Of a DNA stretch of 64,000 nt, positions 1 to 8,357 are shown piece after piece (positions within the stretch are counted from its first letter, which is position 1; the number at the start of each line of letters is the position of its first letter). This DNA is from Chryseobacterium bernardetii. Lineage in GTDB: Bacteria > Bacteroidota > Bacteroidia > Flavobacteriales > Weeksellaceae. Under the pieces are notes generated by a model. The model searched no databases, had not been told where the DNA came from, and saw only the letters and a program-made list of their open reading frames with translations. The position numbers and the translations under genes are program-made. Location: assembly GCF_003815975.1 (NCBI RefSeq), contig NZ_CP033932.1, forward strand, positions 1,550,001-1,614,000. Direction: 5' to 3'.

Positions 1-1328
1 TAAGTTTGCAGATAATCTGAAGAAACTCCGAGGAGATCCCGTTCTTTCTTATTAAAAGCATTCCGTACATCATTCAGATGGAAATCCATAATGGATGAGA
101 ATTCTACGTTTTTGCGGCTGAGGAATGACGTTGGCTTTATTTGCTGATATAGCTTTAAACCGAACTGTGCAATGATATTTTTATAGCTGAAATGTTTCTT
201 TAATTTATTTTCAACAGTATAGAAATGATAGCCGCCAAACAGTTCATCTCCTACATCCCCGGATAATACTACCGTAAGATTTTTTCTGGCTGCTCTGCAG
301 ATCTCATAATGAGGGATAAATGACGCATCTGCAAAAGGTTCATCAAAAAAGGGCGATATTTTTAGTAAAGAACTGACAAGGTCAGATTTCTTTTCATGAA
401 CTTCAATGTGATTGGTTTTGTATTTATCTGCAATTTCCTTTGCATATTTAAGTTCATTGTCTTTGTGATCGTATCCGAAGCTGATGGTAGTCTGATGAGG
501 TAAAAATTCATCTACTAAAGCTACTACTGATGAGGAATCCAGCCCTCCGCTCAGGAAACTTCCTACTTCTACATCCGCAATAAGCTGTTTCTTTATTGCA
601 TTTTTCAACAGATATAGAAACTCTTCCCTGGCGTCGGAAATGCTTATAACTCTGTCTTTCGCAGGTAAGCTATAATAACGGGAAACTGTAAATTTTCCGT
701 CTTTCCAGATCAGCTGGTGTGCGGGAGGAAGTGTATGAATATTGCTGTAAATACTCTGATGAGAACTTACATATCCATATTGAAGATAGTGGGAGAGTGC
801 CTGGGAACTTACTTGAGGCTGGATAAGCCCGGAAGCCAGAATAGCTTTGATTTCTGATGCAAAAATGAACTCATTGTTTTTTCCTATGGCATAATAAAAA
901 GGTTTTTCCCCAAAACGGTCTCTTGCACAGAATAACTGTTGCTTATGCTCATCCCAAATGGCAAATGCAAACATTCCCGGAAGATCATGGATGAGATTTT
1001 CCTGTTTTCTCTGATACATGGCAAGAATAACCTCCGTATCAGAACCTCCGTGATAAGGATATTCTGCGTATTGTCTTTTGATCTCCAGATAACCGTAGAT
1101 CTCTCCGTTGAGTACAATACATTCATTCTTAGTATTGGAGAACATTGGCTGTTTCCCATTATCAGATAAGTCTATAATGGAAAGGCGGCGGTGGCCCAGC
1201 GCGGCATTTTCATAAAATTCATAATGAGAAGAATCCGGACCACGATGAACCAATGCATCTGTCATCTTTTGGATTTCTTCCTGGTAATTCCTTGCATTAC
1301 TGCCTATAATCCCCGCTATTCCGCACAT
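1..1328 (-). CDS. asnB: Asparagine synthetase (glutamine-hydrolysing), 3' end outside window
   Basis: The reverse strand translates from ATG at 1328 as MCGIAGIIG and stays open to base 1, giving 442 codons. Cys2 directly after Met is the class II glutamine-amidotransferase nucleophile. The next stretch reads LVHRGPDSS and LGHRRLSIIDLS, typical of the glutaminase domain. An ATP-pyrophosphatase loop, LSGGLDSS, lies near residues 257-264. Family members transfer glutamine-derived ammonia to a carboxylate (aspartate in true AsnB). In polysaccharide loci such copies may amidate a sugar acid or act in capsule assembly. AsnB-type proteins usually run to about 550-630 residues, so roughly a quarter to a third is missing beyond the window. 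It lies 47 bp downstream of a glycosyltransferase and is probably the distal gene of the same operon. The enzyme class is secure; the physiological substrate is not. Confidence 0.93.
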   Translation of the reverse strand, partial: MCGIAGIIGSNARNYQEEIQKMTDALVHRGPDSSHYEFYENAALGHRRLSIIDLSDNGKQPMFSNTKNECIVLNGEIYGYLEIKRQYAEYPYHGGSDTEVILAMYQRKQENLIHDLPGMFAFAIWDEHKQQLFCARDRFGEKPFYYAIGKNNEFIFASEIKAILASGLIQPQVSSQALSHYLQYGYVSSHQSIYSNIHTLPPAHQLIWKDGKFTVSRYYSLPAKDRVISISDAREEFLYLLKNAIKKQLIADVEVGSFLSGGLDSSSVVALVDEFLPHQTTISFGYDHKDNELKYAKEIADKYKTNHIEVHEKKSDLVSSLLKISPFFDEPFADASFIPHYEICRAARKNLTVVLSGDVGDELFGGYHFYTVENKLKKHFSYKNIIAQFGLKLYQQIKPTSFLSRKNVEFSSIMDFHLNDVRNAFNKKERDLLGVSSDYLQT

Positions 1329-1375
1329 AATATATTATTTTTCATCATTAATTTTAAAAATTTTGTATAGCTAAT

Positions 1376-2299
1376 TTACGACAGATTCAGAAAACTAGGG
1401 CCTGATTGAATCAATTGATTTCGTAAACTGCTTAATTTTTCGCTGTCTCCGGCAATTTTTTTATATTTCAGAGAAAGCTCCTTATACCGGGTGAAATTTC
1501 CTGTTATTAGATTCTTCAGCATACTTTGCTTTAATGCTTTTTTTTCCTGTCTTAAAGCATCCGGAAGACTTGGATTCAGTATATTGATTTCTATACGGAG
1601 ATCTTCATATTTGGTGAAATCTATTTTATGGAGAAGCTGTACCCCGTCATGAACTACCTTACTGCCCGGAACCAGCAGAACTTTTTTCTGATGGAAATGA
1701 ACCCGGTTAACGTATTCGTCATCTTCTCCATAATGGAAAAAATAAGGATTAAATCCTCCTATGGTCTCTATTGTTTTTTTGGGTAACAGCCAATGCGCAG
1801 CATTTACAAAGTGAATTTCGTAATAAGGTTTTAAAGTCTGAAAATACAGATCAGAGATCATTCTGGTTTTTTCATAATTCTTGGCAATATACTGATCCAG
1901 AAAGATATCAAGATACTTTTCAGAACCATCAATATGAATAGGGCTTATAATACCAATTTCATCCTTATTGGGGTGACTGTTATATACTTCAAGCATCCTT
2001 TCCATGCTGTTTTCATAGAGCCAGGCATCCTGATTCATAAGATAGAAGAAATCAGCACCATTTTTATAAGCTTTTTCAATACCTATATTATTGGCCTTTC
2101 CAAATCCGAGATTAGATTCAGACTGGGTAAAGTTTACTTCCGGAAAATGTGTTTTTATGTATTCCTGGGTTCCATCTGTAGATCCGTTGTCAATTACAAA
2201 GCATTTTACAGGAACAGATGATTTCCTTAAACTGGTAAAGCAGCGTTCTGCCCATTTCATGGCATTGTAGGTAACAATAATAATATGGATTTGAGACAT
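1376..2299 (-). CDS. Family 2 glycosyltransferase
   Basis: This 307-residue protein opens with the GT-A fold strand IIIVTYNA (6-13), followed by DNGSTDGT (37-44), the nucleotide-sugar binding loop. It has an NQDAW element (89-93) in the place of the DxD motif and an acidic GEDDEY (191-196) that probably carries the catalytic base. There is no membrane segment, so it should act at the cytoplasmic face on a lipid-linked acceptor. The layout resembles rhamnosyltransferase-type GT2 enzymes, but the sugar cannot be told from sequence. It is a close paralogue of the gene at 6459-7409, sharing the stretch TYNAMKWAERCFTSLR and most later motifs. It sits between asnB and two tandem membrane proteins in the polysaccharide operon. 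Confidence 0.9.
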   Translation of the reverse strand: MSQIHIIIVTYNAMKWAERCFTSLRKSSVPVKCFVIDNGSTDGTQEYIKTHFPEVNFTQSESNLGFGKANNIGIEKAYKNGADFFYLMNQDAWLYENSMERMLEVYNSHPNKDEIGIISPIHIDGSEKYLDIFLDQYIAKNYEKTRMISDLYFQTLKPYYEIHFVNAAHWLLPKKTIETIGGFNPYFFHYGEDDEYVNRVHFHQKKVLLVPGSKVVHDGVQLLHKIDFTKYEDLRIEINILNPSLPDALRQEKKALKQSMLKNLITGNFTRYKELSLKYKKIAGDSEKLSSLRNQLIQSGPSFLNLS

Positions 2300-2346
2300 T
2301 TTTTATTTAATGTTTTGGGGTTCTGAATGGGCAACCTATGATATTA

Positions 2347-3477
2347 TTACAAATTAGTGATTCTAAAATACAAAAAATAGTAGATCTGTTTAAGCAACTT
2401 GTCAAACTGGGGGAAAGTTAAGAATCCCTGTGTAATCAGCATCATTCTCCATGAAAGATTAAACAAAATTAATGCAACAGCAATAATTTCCTGTTTTCTG
2501 CTGAGAACAGCTCTGGGTTCTGTAGCAATGAAAATTGTTAAAAGGGAGAAGAAAATATTGATCCATCTTCCCCAGTCCACTGCCAGATAGAACAATGGAA
2601 TTAAAAATAGGAGCTGTATTATCAGGAATAAACCATTTATTTTGACTTTATTGAATTTACAATAAGTATAAACCGTTAATGCACCCAGCAATATACTTAT
2701 TCCATAAGTTTGATAATCATAAAAATGAGATTTATAAAAGCCAATGACATCATAGCTAGGATCATAATCAAAAATTCCCATTTCTTTAAGTATCAAGCCA
2801 TGAGCTTTAAAAAATTCCACGGTATTTTCTGTCCTTAAGCTGATCCCAAACTTATAGAGAAGTACCATTATAATCGTTGCGGGTAAAAGCTGATAGAATG
2901 TTATTTTTTTCAGCTTATCAAATGATGAACCTCCATTTTTCTTGAAATAGGCTAATCCAACAAACGGCAAATAAAAGAATGCAGCTTCATGTGTCAGAAT
3001 AGCAATACTGATAAAGGAAGTAATGGTAATATCTTTGATAACAACCTTTGAGCGCAGGCATAAGATGTATACAAGATACAGGAAAAAGAACAGCATTTCT
3101 TTTCTTGTAGCAATATTAGGATCTTTTATCATCATCCCGAAGCCTACCGGAAGCAAAAGTAAGGCTATGACAAGAAGGTTATTCTTTTCATTCCAAAAGA
3201 GTTTAATTAAAAGGTAGAAAATGGCGGTGTACAGTAAAGATACAAATGCAAATGCAATATATTCAAGCTTAATATGAGTAAGTTCATTGATAGCTATAAA
3301 TAAAGTTCCAAAAAGCCCTCTTCGTTTGAATCCTCCATCCTGATAATTGATAATCCAGTCACCAAAACACCACCCCCCTTTTTCTACTATGATAAGCGTA
3401 TAAGAGGTTGTAATACTGACGTAGTAGTATATGATAAATAGTAAACCAATGAGGTAATTAATTATTTTTGTTTTCAT
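2347..3477 (-). CDS. Polytopic membrane protein of polysaccharide locus, copy A
   Basis: This 376-residue protein is dominated by hydrophobic segments, about nine or ten by eye. I do not recognise a named family. Visible landmarks are NYQDGGFKRRGLFGTLF near residues 44-60, KDPNIATRKEMLFF near 118-131, a HEAAFFYLPF segment near 163-172, and DWGRWINIFF near the C-terminus. The conserved charged residues in short loops between membrane helices resemble GT-C glycosyltransferases or O-antigen polymerase-like proteins. That is inference from topology and location, not a family match. It follows a near-duplicate (3509-4633) by 31 bp and lies among glycosyltransferases. The repeated length and motifs show tandem duplication. 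Confidence 0.8.
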   Translation of the reverse strand: MKTKIINYLIGLLFIIYYYVSITTSYTLIIVEKGGWCFGDWIINYQDGGFKRRGLFGTLFIAINELTHIKLEYIAFAFVSLLYTAIFYLLIKLFWNEKNNLLVIALLLLPVGFGMMIKDPNIATRKEMLFFFLYLVYILCLRSKVVIKDITITSFISIAILTHEAAFFYLPFVGLAYFKKNGGSSFDKLKKITFYQLLPATIIMVLLYKFGISLRTENTVEFFKAHGLILKEMGIFDYDPSYDVIGFYKSHFYDYQTYGISILLGALTVYTYCKFNKVKINGLFLIIQLLFLIPLFYLAVDWGRWINIFFSLLTIFIATEPRAVLSRKQEIIAVALILFNLSWRMMLITQGFLTFPQFDKLLKQIYYFLYFRITNL

Positions 3478-3508
3478 ATTTATTTTCTCAATAGGGATGT
3501 GTTTTACT

Positions 3509-4633
3509 TTAAAAAAATTTAAAGTAGATAAAGTAATATACTTTTTTTATAATAGAATCAAGCGCTGGAAAAGTAAGGAAGCCTGCTGTGAAAAGCAGCA
3601 TTTTCCATAACGAATTGACCGCAATTACTATAACAGCTGTAATATCTTTTTTCAGGGTACTGACCAATTGTTGTTCACCGATAATAAAGATTGTTAACAA
3701 CGTGAAGAAAATATTGATCCATCTTCCCCAATCATAGGCAATATAAAATAAGGGAATTAAGAAAATTATCTGTACAGCAATAAATTTTTTATTGATGCTG
3801 ATTTTGTTTAATGTACAATAGATGTAAAAGGTAACTGATGCAAACAATAAGCTGATGAGGTAAGTAAGATAGCCATATGAATGAGCTGTGTAAAAGTTCA
3901 GAACATTATAGTTTGGATCATACCCGTAAATGCCTTTAAGGATGAGCATAAGTCCATGTTTCTGCAGGAACTGAATAGAGTTGGGGGTACTAATACTGTA
4001 TCCGAACTGATAAAGTAATACCATAACAACACTGGCAGGTGCTAAGTGATAGAGTATTATATTTTTAAATTTGCTGAAAGATGGTTCACTACTTTTGATA
4101 AAGTAGGTAAAACTTATAAATGGGATGTAAAAAAATGCGGCTTCATGATTCAGAATTGCGATAATAATGAATAAACTTACAGCAATGCTTTTTATAGACT
4201 TCCGGGCCTCAAGTCTTACGAAATAAACCAGATAGGGCAGAAAAATCATGATTTCTTTTTTTGCAATAATGGTTGGATCTTTCAATAGCATTCCCATGCC
4301 TGCCGGAAGTAATATAATACTAATAGTGAGCAGGGTATTTTTCTTCTGCATAAAGAGTTGGATGAGCATTGTAAAAAAGATTGCATACAATATAGATACA
4401 AATGCAAATACAATAAATTCCAGCTTGATATGGGTGAGCTCGTTGAGAAAAATAAAAAGACTTCCGAAAAGGCCTCTGCGTTTGAATCCTCCATCCTGAT
4501 AATTAATCAGCCACTCGCCAAGATACCATCCGTTTTTATAAAATACAAGCTGAAGATAGCTATTGTAAATACAGATACAATAGTAAATGAGAAATATCAA
4601 ACCTATTATATAATTGGCTATTTTCGTTTTCAT
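3509..4633 (-). CDS. Polytopic membrane protein of polysaccharide locus, copy B
   Basis: This 374-residue integral membrane protein is a paralogue of the adjacent gene at 2347-3477. Both begin MKTKI-NY-IGL, carry NYQDGGFKRRGLFG, then KDP-I-A-KE, a HEAAFFY segment, DWGRWINIFF, and end with a FLTFP-D segment and an aromatic-rich tail. These shared blocks extend through the whole length, so this is gene duplication and not a shared domain. A role as a polymerase, flippase-like protein or GT-C transferase of the polysaccharide is possible but unproven. It lies downstream of a GT-B glycosyltransferase on the same strand, about 50 bp away, and is presumably co-transcribed with it. Confidence 0.8.
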   Translation of the reverse strand: MKTKIANYIIGLIFLIYYCICIYNSYLQLVFYKNGWYLGEWLINYQDGGFKRRGLFGSLFIFLNELTHIKLEFIVFAFVSILYAIFFTMLIQLFMQKKNTLLTISIILLPAGMGMLLKDPTIIAKKEIMIFLPYLVYFVRLEARKSIKSIAVSLFIIIAILNHEAAFFYIPFISFTYFIKSSEPSFSKFKNIILYHLAPASVVMVLLYQFGYSISTPNSIQFLQKHGLMLILKGIYGYDPNYNVLNFYTAHSYGYLTYLISLLFASVTFYIYCTLNKISINKKFIAVQIIFLIPLFYIAYDWGRWINIFFTLLTIFIIGEQQLVSTLKKDITAVIVIAVNSLWKMLLFTAGFLTFPALDSIIKKVYYFIYFKFF

Positions 4634-4686
4634 TAGTAGTTATTATCAGATTTTAAAGAAAGGATATGTTTTCTGTTGTTGCAGTT

Positions 4687-5649
4687 TCAATCAATAAAAA
4701 CTTTCTTAAAAGTATCCATCACAGGATGAGGGAGAAATTTTTCATAAAGTTCTTTGGCTGATAAAGTGAGGTCTGCATCCAGAATAATGTTCTGCAGGTC
4801 TTTACTGTCATTATAATAATAAGCCTGGTTCTGTAGATGGGTAATGTGTGCCTTTTCCGGAGGGTTGGCAAAAGCAATTACCGGTTTTCCCATAATAGCA
4901 AATTCAGCCACGGTAATTCCGAATGTTTCTCCTCTTTCCCGTGCATGAAGCAAAGCATTACAGGTATTGATGAACTTTTGTTTCATCATAATATCCGAGC
5001 TTGGCGGTAGAAAGATAATATTAGAAGGAACAGACTTCCACCATTTCTTTTTGATAAAAGGATTTACTCCCATAAAAATGAAATAGATATCTTTATATTT
5101 TGATGCAATTTTTTCAATGGTTTTTTGGGCAAAAAGAATATTAAAGCTGATATGGCCACCATAATAACCAAAAACCTTGGCATTTTTGGGAATATTAAGC
5201 TCTGTTCTCAAATCTTCATTGGTTTGAGAATCAAAATTAACCATGTGGGGAACATAAGGATATTTTGAACCTGTCATTTCCTGGCTCAGCCATTCAGAAA
5301 CATAGGCATATACGTCCCCATGGGGTTCAAAATGTTTAAAAACACTGTGTATTACAGATTTACACTCCTTAGTATCTATCCCATCAATATTACCGTTTTT
5401 AATCGCATAAAAAAGGTCTATATTATCTTTACGGATAAGCTGATCTACCTCACTGAAGTCTGAATAACCATGTACACGGAATCTTTTTTCAAATTTTTCA
5501 ATACCTAGCGGATGATTGGTCTTTGAATTTTTATTATATACAATTATAGATTCATTACCCAGATATTTCTCATTGAAATCTGCATAATCGTATACTGCTA
5601 TGGAAGTTCCTCTGTAATTGAGTTCATCCTCATGGAAAAGAATTTTCAT
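4687..5649 (-). CDS. GT-B type glycosyltransferase (GT4-like)
   Basis: This 320-residue protein has the layout of a short GT-B glycosyltransferase. The N-terminal half starts MKILFHEDELNYRGTS, with the glycine-containing loop of an acceptor domain. The C-terminal half contains FGYYGGH, a strand ending YFIFMGVNPF, and the donor-site block ARERGETFGITVAEFAIMGKPVIAF near residues 236-260, which is the E-x7-E-like region of GT4 enzymes. It has no membrane helix. The donor sugar cannot be predicted. It is encoded 8 bp after the stop of the gene at 5658-6452 in transcription order, which supports operon membership. Confidence 0.82.
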   Translation of the reverse strand: MKILFHEDELNYRGTSIAVYDYADFNEKYLGNESIIVYNKNSKTNHPLGIEKFEKRFRVHGYSDFSEVDQLIRKDNIDLFYAIKNGNIDGIDTKECKSVIHSVFKHFEPHGDVYAYVSEWLSQEMTGSKYPYVPHMVNFDSQTNEDLRTELNIPKNAKVFGYYGGHISFNILFAQKTIEKIASKYKDIYFIFMGVNPFIKKKWWKSVPSNIIFLPPSSDIMMKQKFINTCNALLHARERGETFGITVAEFAIMGKPVIAFANPPEKAHITHLQNQAYYYNDSKDLQNIILDADLTLSAKELYEKFLPHPVMDTFKKVFID

Positions 5650-5657
5650 CTAGTGTG

Positions 5658-6452
5658 CTATTTAAATATTTTTTTCAGTCTTCCCACTATTTTCTGAACA
5701 ATGGTTTTCTTCGGATATTTGGTAAGGTCGTTATGTTTAAAAAGTCCTTCTCCCTGCGCAATCCTGAAATTCTGTTTTACCCACCAAGCTGCAATATTTC
5801 TTTCCAGAGAAGCTGTTTCTCCGGAAAAAGGAATAATGGTCTCAAGCAAGAAACTTTTTCTCACAAGATACGGATTATTAGTCCAGTTGGCCCAACGTGA
5901 GGTGGTAATGAAATACTCACCTTGCTTTTGAATTTTATCAGGAAACTCTACTGCAGGATCCAGCCAATGTAAAGATTCCAGAAGATGGGGAGAGGTGCAC
6001 TCGTGCCAGTCATCATAATAATCCAGTTCATTTCCTTTATGCCTGATGGAAATAAGAGGATAGCCGGGGGTGTTCCTGCTTCGGTAGCGAACTACATCGA
6101 AACCATTGTCAAGCATTTTCAATCCGCTTTTGAGGCGGGAGAATACGGTTTTCTGATCTTCAACAAGTTCAAAGTCATGTTCCAGAAAAAGAATGTTTTC
6201 ACAAACTGCATTTTCTGCCAGTGTTTTCATCCCTTTTCCGATACCGATATTGTCCTTTAGCCCTATGTACCTGATGTTGTACTGATCTGCCAGTTTTTTG
6301 TCAGATTCACTTACTTCCTGAAAAAGAATTACAATATCATCAATCATGTTCAGAAGACCATACTTCTGATAGGATTTCAATGTGTTTCTCAATGTTTTTC
6401 CTGTTTTCCAGGAAAGAATGCAGATGCTTATGGGTAGTTTCTCCATATTCAT
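5658..6452 (-). CDS. Divergent family 2 glycosyltransferase
   Basis: This 264-residue protein begins MNMEKLPISICILSWKTGKT. The ISICILSWK strand is the first beta strand of a GT-A domain. ILFLEHDFELV (near 92-102) sits where the DxD-like metal site is expected. The usual DDGSTDGT loop is replaced by a looser ILFQEVSES stretch, so it is a divergent member and could use another substrate class. Its middle part, with several Trp residues near HWLDPAVEF and RWANWTNNPYLVRK, resembles acceptor-binding loops. A second Met two codons in is an alternative start. It sits 6 bp from its upstream neighbour and 8 bp from its downstream neighbour in a tight glycosyltransferase run. Confidence 0.78.
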   Translation of the reverse strand: MNMEKLPISICILSWKTGKTLRNTLKSYQKYGLLNMIDDIVILFQEVSESDKKLADQYNIRYIGLKDNIGIGKGMKTLAENAVCENILFLEHDFELVEDQKTVFSRLKSGLKMLDNGFDVVRYRSRNTPGYPLISIRHKGNELDYYDDWHECTSPHLLESLHWLDPAVEFPDKIQKQGEYFITTSRWANWTNNPYLVRKSFLLETIIPFSGETASLERNIAAWWVKQNFRIAQGEGLFKHNDLTKYPKKTIVQKIVGRLKKIFK

Positions 6453-6458
6453 TCTTAT

Positions 6459-7409
6459 TTAAATATTCAGGAACGGATGTTGGGCTGTTATGGCCGTTTT
6501 TCTGGCGATTTCAATTTCATTGAACTTTCCGGAGAAATATTTATACTGTTCCATATAAAATTTATACTCACTGATATTTCTCTTAGCTGCCATTTTCAGA
6601 GCGAAAGAAAAGAGTGCTTTTTTCTCTCTTCTGCTGTCATAATGGTAATTGGGATCAAGATATTTTGTTTCCCGCTGCATAATCATAGAGAGTCTTTTAT
6701 TTTTTAGCAGCTCCTCTTTATCTTTAGGTTCTTGTTTATAAAATGACTGAACGGTGTCATGCACCACTTTACTTTTGGAACATACCACTATTTTAAGTCC
6801 GAAATAAGTTATCCGGTTTACATATTCATAATCTTCAGCACCATGAAAGAAATAAGGATTAAACCCCCCTACTTTTTCAATAATACTTCTGGGAATACAC
6901 CAGTGCGCAGCATTTACAAAACCAATTTCGTAGTATGCTTTCATTCCATCAAAATAGATATCTGAAAGCATTCTGTTATTTCTCAGATCTTTGGCCAGGT
7001 AGTTTTCAAAATGGAGATCAAGTTTTTTTCCGCTTCCATCCAGATGCATCGGGCTTAATATCCCAATCTGTTTCTTATCCGGGTATTGCTGATAAACATC
7101 TAAAATCTGTTGAAAACTTTCCGGATAGATCCAGGCATCCTGATTCATCAGATAAAAGAAATCAGCACCTTGTTTATGGGCTTTCTCAATTCCTAAATTG
7201 TTGGCTCTTCCGAATCCAAGGTTCTCGGAAGACTGTATAAAATCCACTTCAGGAAAATTGGTGCTTATATATTCCTGTGTTCCATCTGTAGAGCCATTAT
7301 CTATCGTTATGCATTTCACGGGGACAGAAGAGTGCCTTAAGCTTGTAAAACACCTTTCTGCCCATTTCATGGCATTGTACGTAACAATAATAACATAAAT
7401 ACTAGCCAT
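6459..7409 (-). CDS. Family 2 glycosyltransferase, paralogue of 1376-2299
   Basis: This 316-residue GT-A protein has IIVTYNA (7-13), DNGSTDGT (37-44), NQDAW (89-93) and an acidic AEDYEYVNR block near residue 191, matching position by position the paralogue at 1376-2299. The nucleotide sequences are also alike. On the plus strand, 2250-2280 and 7350-7380 both carry ctgcccatttcatggcattg. Recent duplication or gene conversion is therefore likely, perhaps giving two transferases that add similar sugars to different acceptors. It is separated from the SDR gene by a single base and from the next glycosyltransferase by 6 bp. It is presumably cytoplasmic, acting on a lipid-linked oligosaccharide. Confidence 0.9.
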   Translation of the reverse strand: MASIYVIIVTYNAMKWAERCFTSLRHSSVPVKCITIDNGSTDGTQEYISTNFPEVDFIQSSENLGFGRANNLGIEKAHKQGADFFYLMNQDAWIYPESFQQILDVYQQYPDKKQIGILSPMHLDGSGKKLDLHFENYLAKDLRNNRMLSDIYFDGMKAYYEIGFVNAAHWCIPRSIIEKVGGFNPYFFHGAEDYEYVNRITYFGLKIVVCSKSKVVHDTVQSFYKQEPKDKEELLKNKRLSMIMQRETKYLDPNYHYDSRREKKALFSFALKMAAKRNISEYKFYMEQYKYFSGKFNEIEIARKTAITAQHPFLNI

Positions 7410-7410
7410 C

Positions 7411-8079
7411 TTAAATATACTTTCGGGTTAAGGTTTCTAAATATTCTTCAGGGCTTGTTCCTGAAAAGAAAGTCATGATATTTTCATCAAAATCTACTTT
7501 GTAAAAATCACCTTCATGGGTTTCATGATAAAGCCCCTTTTTATCGGTTTCTTTTTCAATAGCATTAATGATCTCCTTTAAATCATAATAATAGGGAAAG
7601 GAAAAATTGACTGCCTTATTATGAGCCTGCAAACCCTGAGATTCTATAAATTTGCAGATATCATCAATGTCTAAAAGAAGTCTTCTGGCTTTAAGGTGCA
7701 GTGTGAATTCATTATTGCTGGTAATCTGTGTTTTAAGAAAATTGAACAGAGTATTGGGATTTCCGCCTTTTCCTACAATATTCCCAATTCTCAGGATGAG
7801 ATAATTACCAATATTATTTTCTATATAATGTTCAATTTGTTTTTTATGAATGACATAGGGGCTGTTTTGTTTGGATTGATCGTGAATGCTTAGGGTAGAA
7901 AAATAGATCAGTTTCTTTTCTCTGTTATTTTCGTAGACTGTTTTTAAAAGAGAAAATTCTCTTTCAAACTCCGATACCCTTGTTTCCAGAGAGTTCGAGA
8001 CTCCTGAAGCAAAAAAAATGATGTCTTCTCTGTCATAAGATCTTACAGCGTTTGCTATAATACCGTTGCCAATAATCAT
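7411..8079 (-). CDS. Short NAD-dependent epimerase/dehydratase-like protein
   Basis: This 222-residue protein resembles an extended SDR. The N-terminal MIIGNGIIANAV is a degenerate nucleotide-binding loop, IYFSTLSIHD provides the serine strand, and SPYVIHKKQIE contains the Tyr-x3-Lys catalytic pair (near 96-100). LRIGNIVGKGG follows, as in NDP-sugar epimerases and reductases. It is shorter than the usual 300 or more residues because the N-terminal dinucleotide-binding region is abbreviated. No upstream in-frame extension was obvious. It may therefore bind cofactor poorly or not at all. It is the first gene after a 278-bp non-coding gap and probably heads a sub-operon reading toward asnB. Confidence 0.75.
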   Translation of the reverse strand: MIIGNGIIANAVRSYDREDIIFFASGVSNSLETRVSEFEREFSLLKTVYENNREKKLIYFSTLSIHDQSKQNSPYVIHKKQIEHYIENNIGNYLILRIGNIVGKGGNPNTLFNFLKTQITSNNEFTLHLKARRLLLDIDDICKFIESQGLQAHNKAVNFSFPYYYDLKEIINAIEKETDKKGLYHETHEGDFYKVDFDENIMTFFSGTSPEEYLETLTRKYI

Positions 8080-8357
8080 ATGTTACTTGTTTCATTAATT
8101 GTGTTATAGAGGGAACATTGTTTCATTTTGAAAAATGTGAGTTATTTATTTCAGGTAATCAAATATATGAAAATAGTATTTCATTTTGAGCCTAGCTGTT
8201 ATCTGTTCAAAAAAGTAATTTGCATACAGCTTAGTGTAGTTTAGAATTTATCGGATATATAAATAACTTTTTTTGAAAAAGCTTATATTGTATTCTTTAG
8301 ATTCAGATACCTGATTGTTATTCTTATTAAATTCAGATGTTAATTGTATAAATTTAT
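8080..8357. other. AT-rich non-coding gap inside polysaccharide locus
   Basis: There are 278 bases between two minus-strand genes in a locus where neighbours otherwise overlap or sit within a few bases. The sequence is strongly A+T-rich with no usable reading frame and no strong terminator hairpin. A minus-strand TATATTTG box lies at 8160-8167. The gap separates a set of more conventional genes (1-8079) from a more A+T-rich glycosyltransferase set (8358-12344). It may be a recombination junction between modules as well as a promoter region. Confidence 0.55.
8160..8167 (-). promoter_or_regulatory. Candidate -7 promoter element upstream of SDR gene
   Basis: The minus strand reads TATATTTG, matching the Bacteroidetes TAnnTTTG box, about 80 bases upstream of the start at 8079. 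No TTG -33 element is visible at the expected 19-23 base spacing, so the support is weak. It would give the downstream block of the locus its own transcript. Confidence 0.33.

Noticed and set aside
5985..6260. Plus-strand open frame of 91 codons opposite a glycosyltransferase
   Set aside because: It is a shadow of the minus-strand gene, which has clear GT-A strands and tight operon spacing.
1376..7409. Repeated glycosyltransferase blocks as a mobile element
   Set aside because: No transposase, terminal inverted repeats or target-site duplications were seen; gene duplication explains the similarity.
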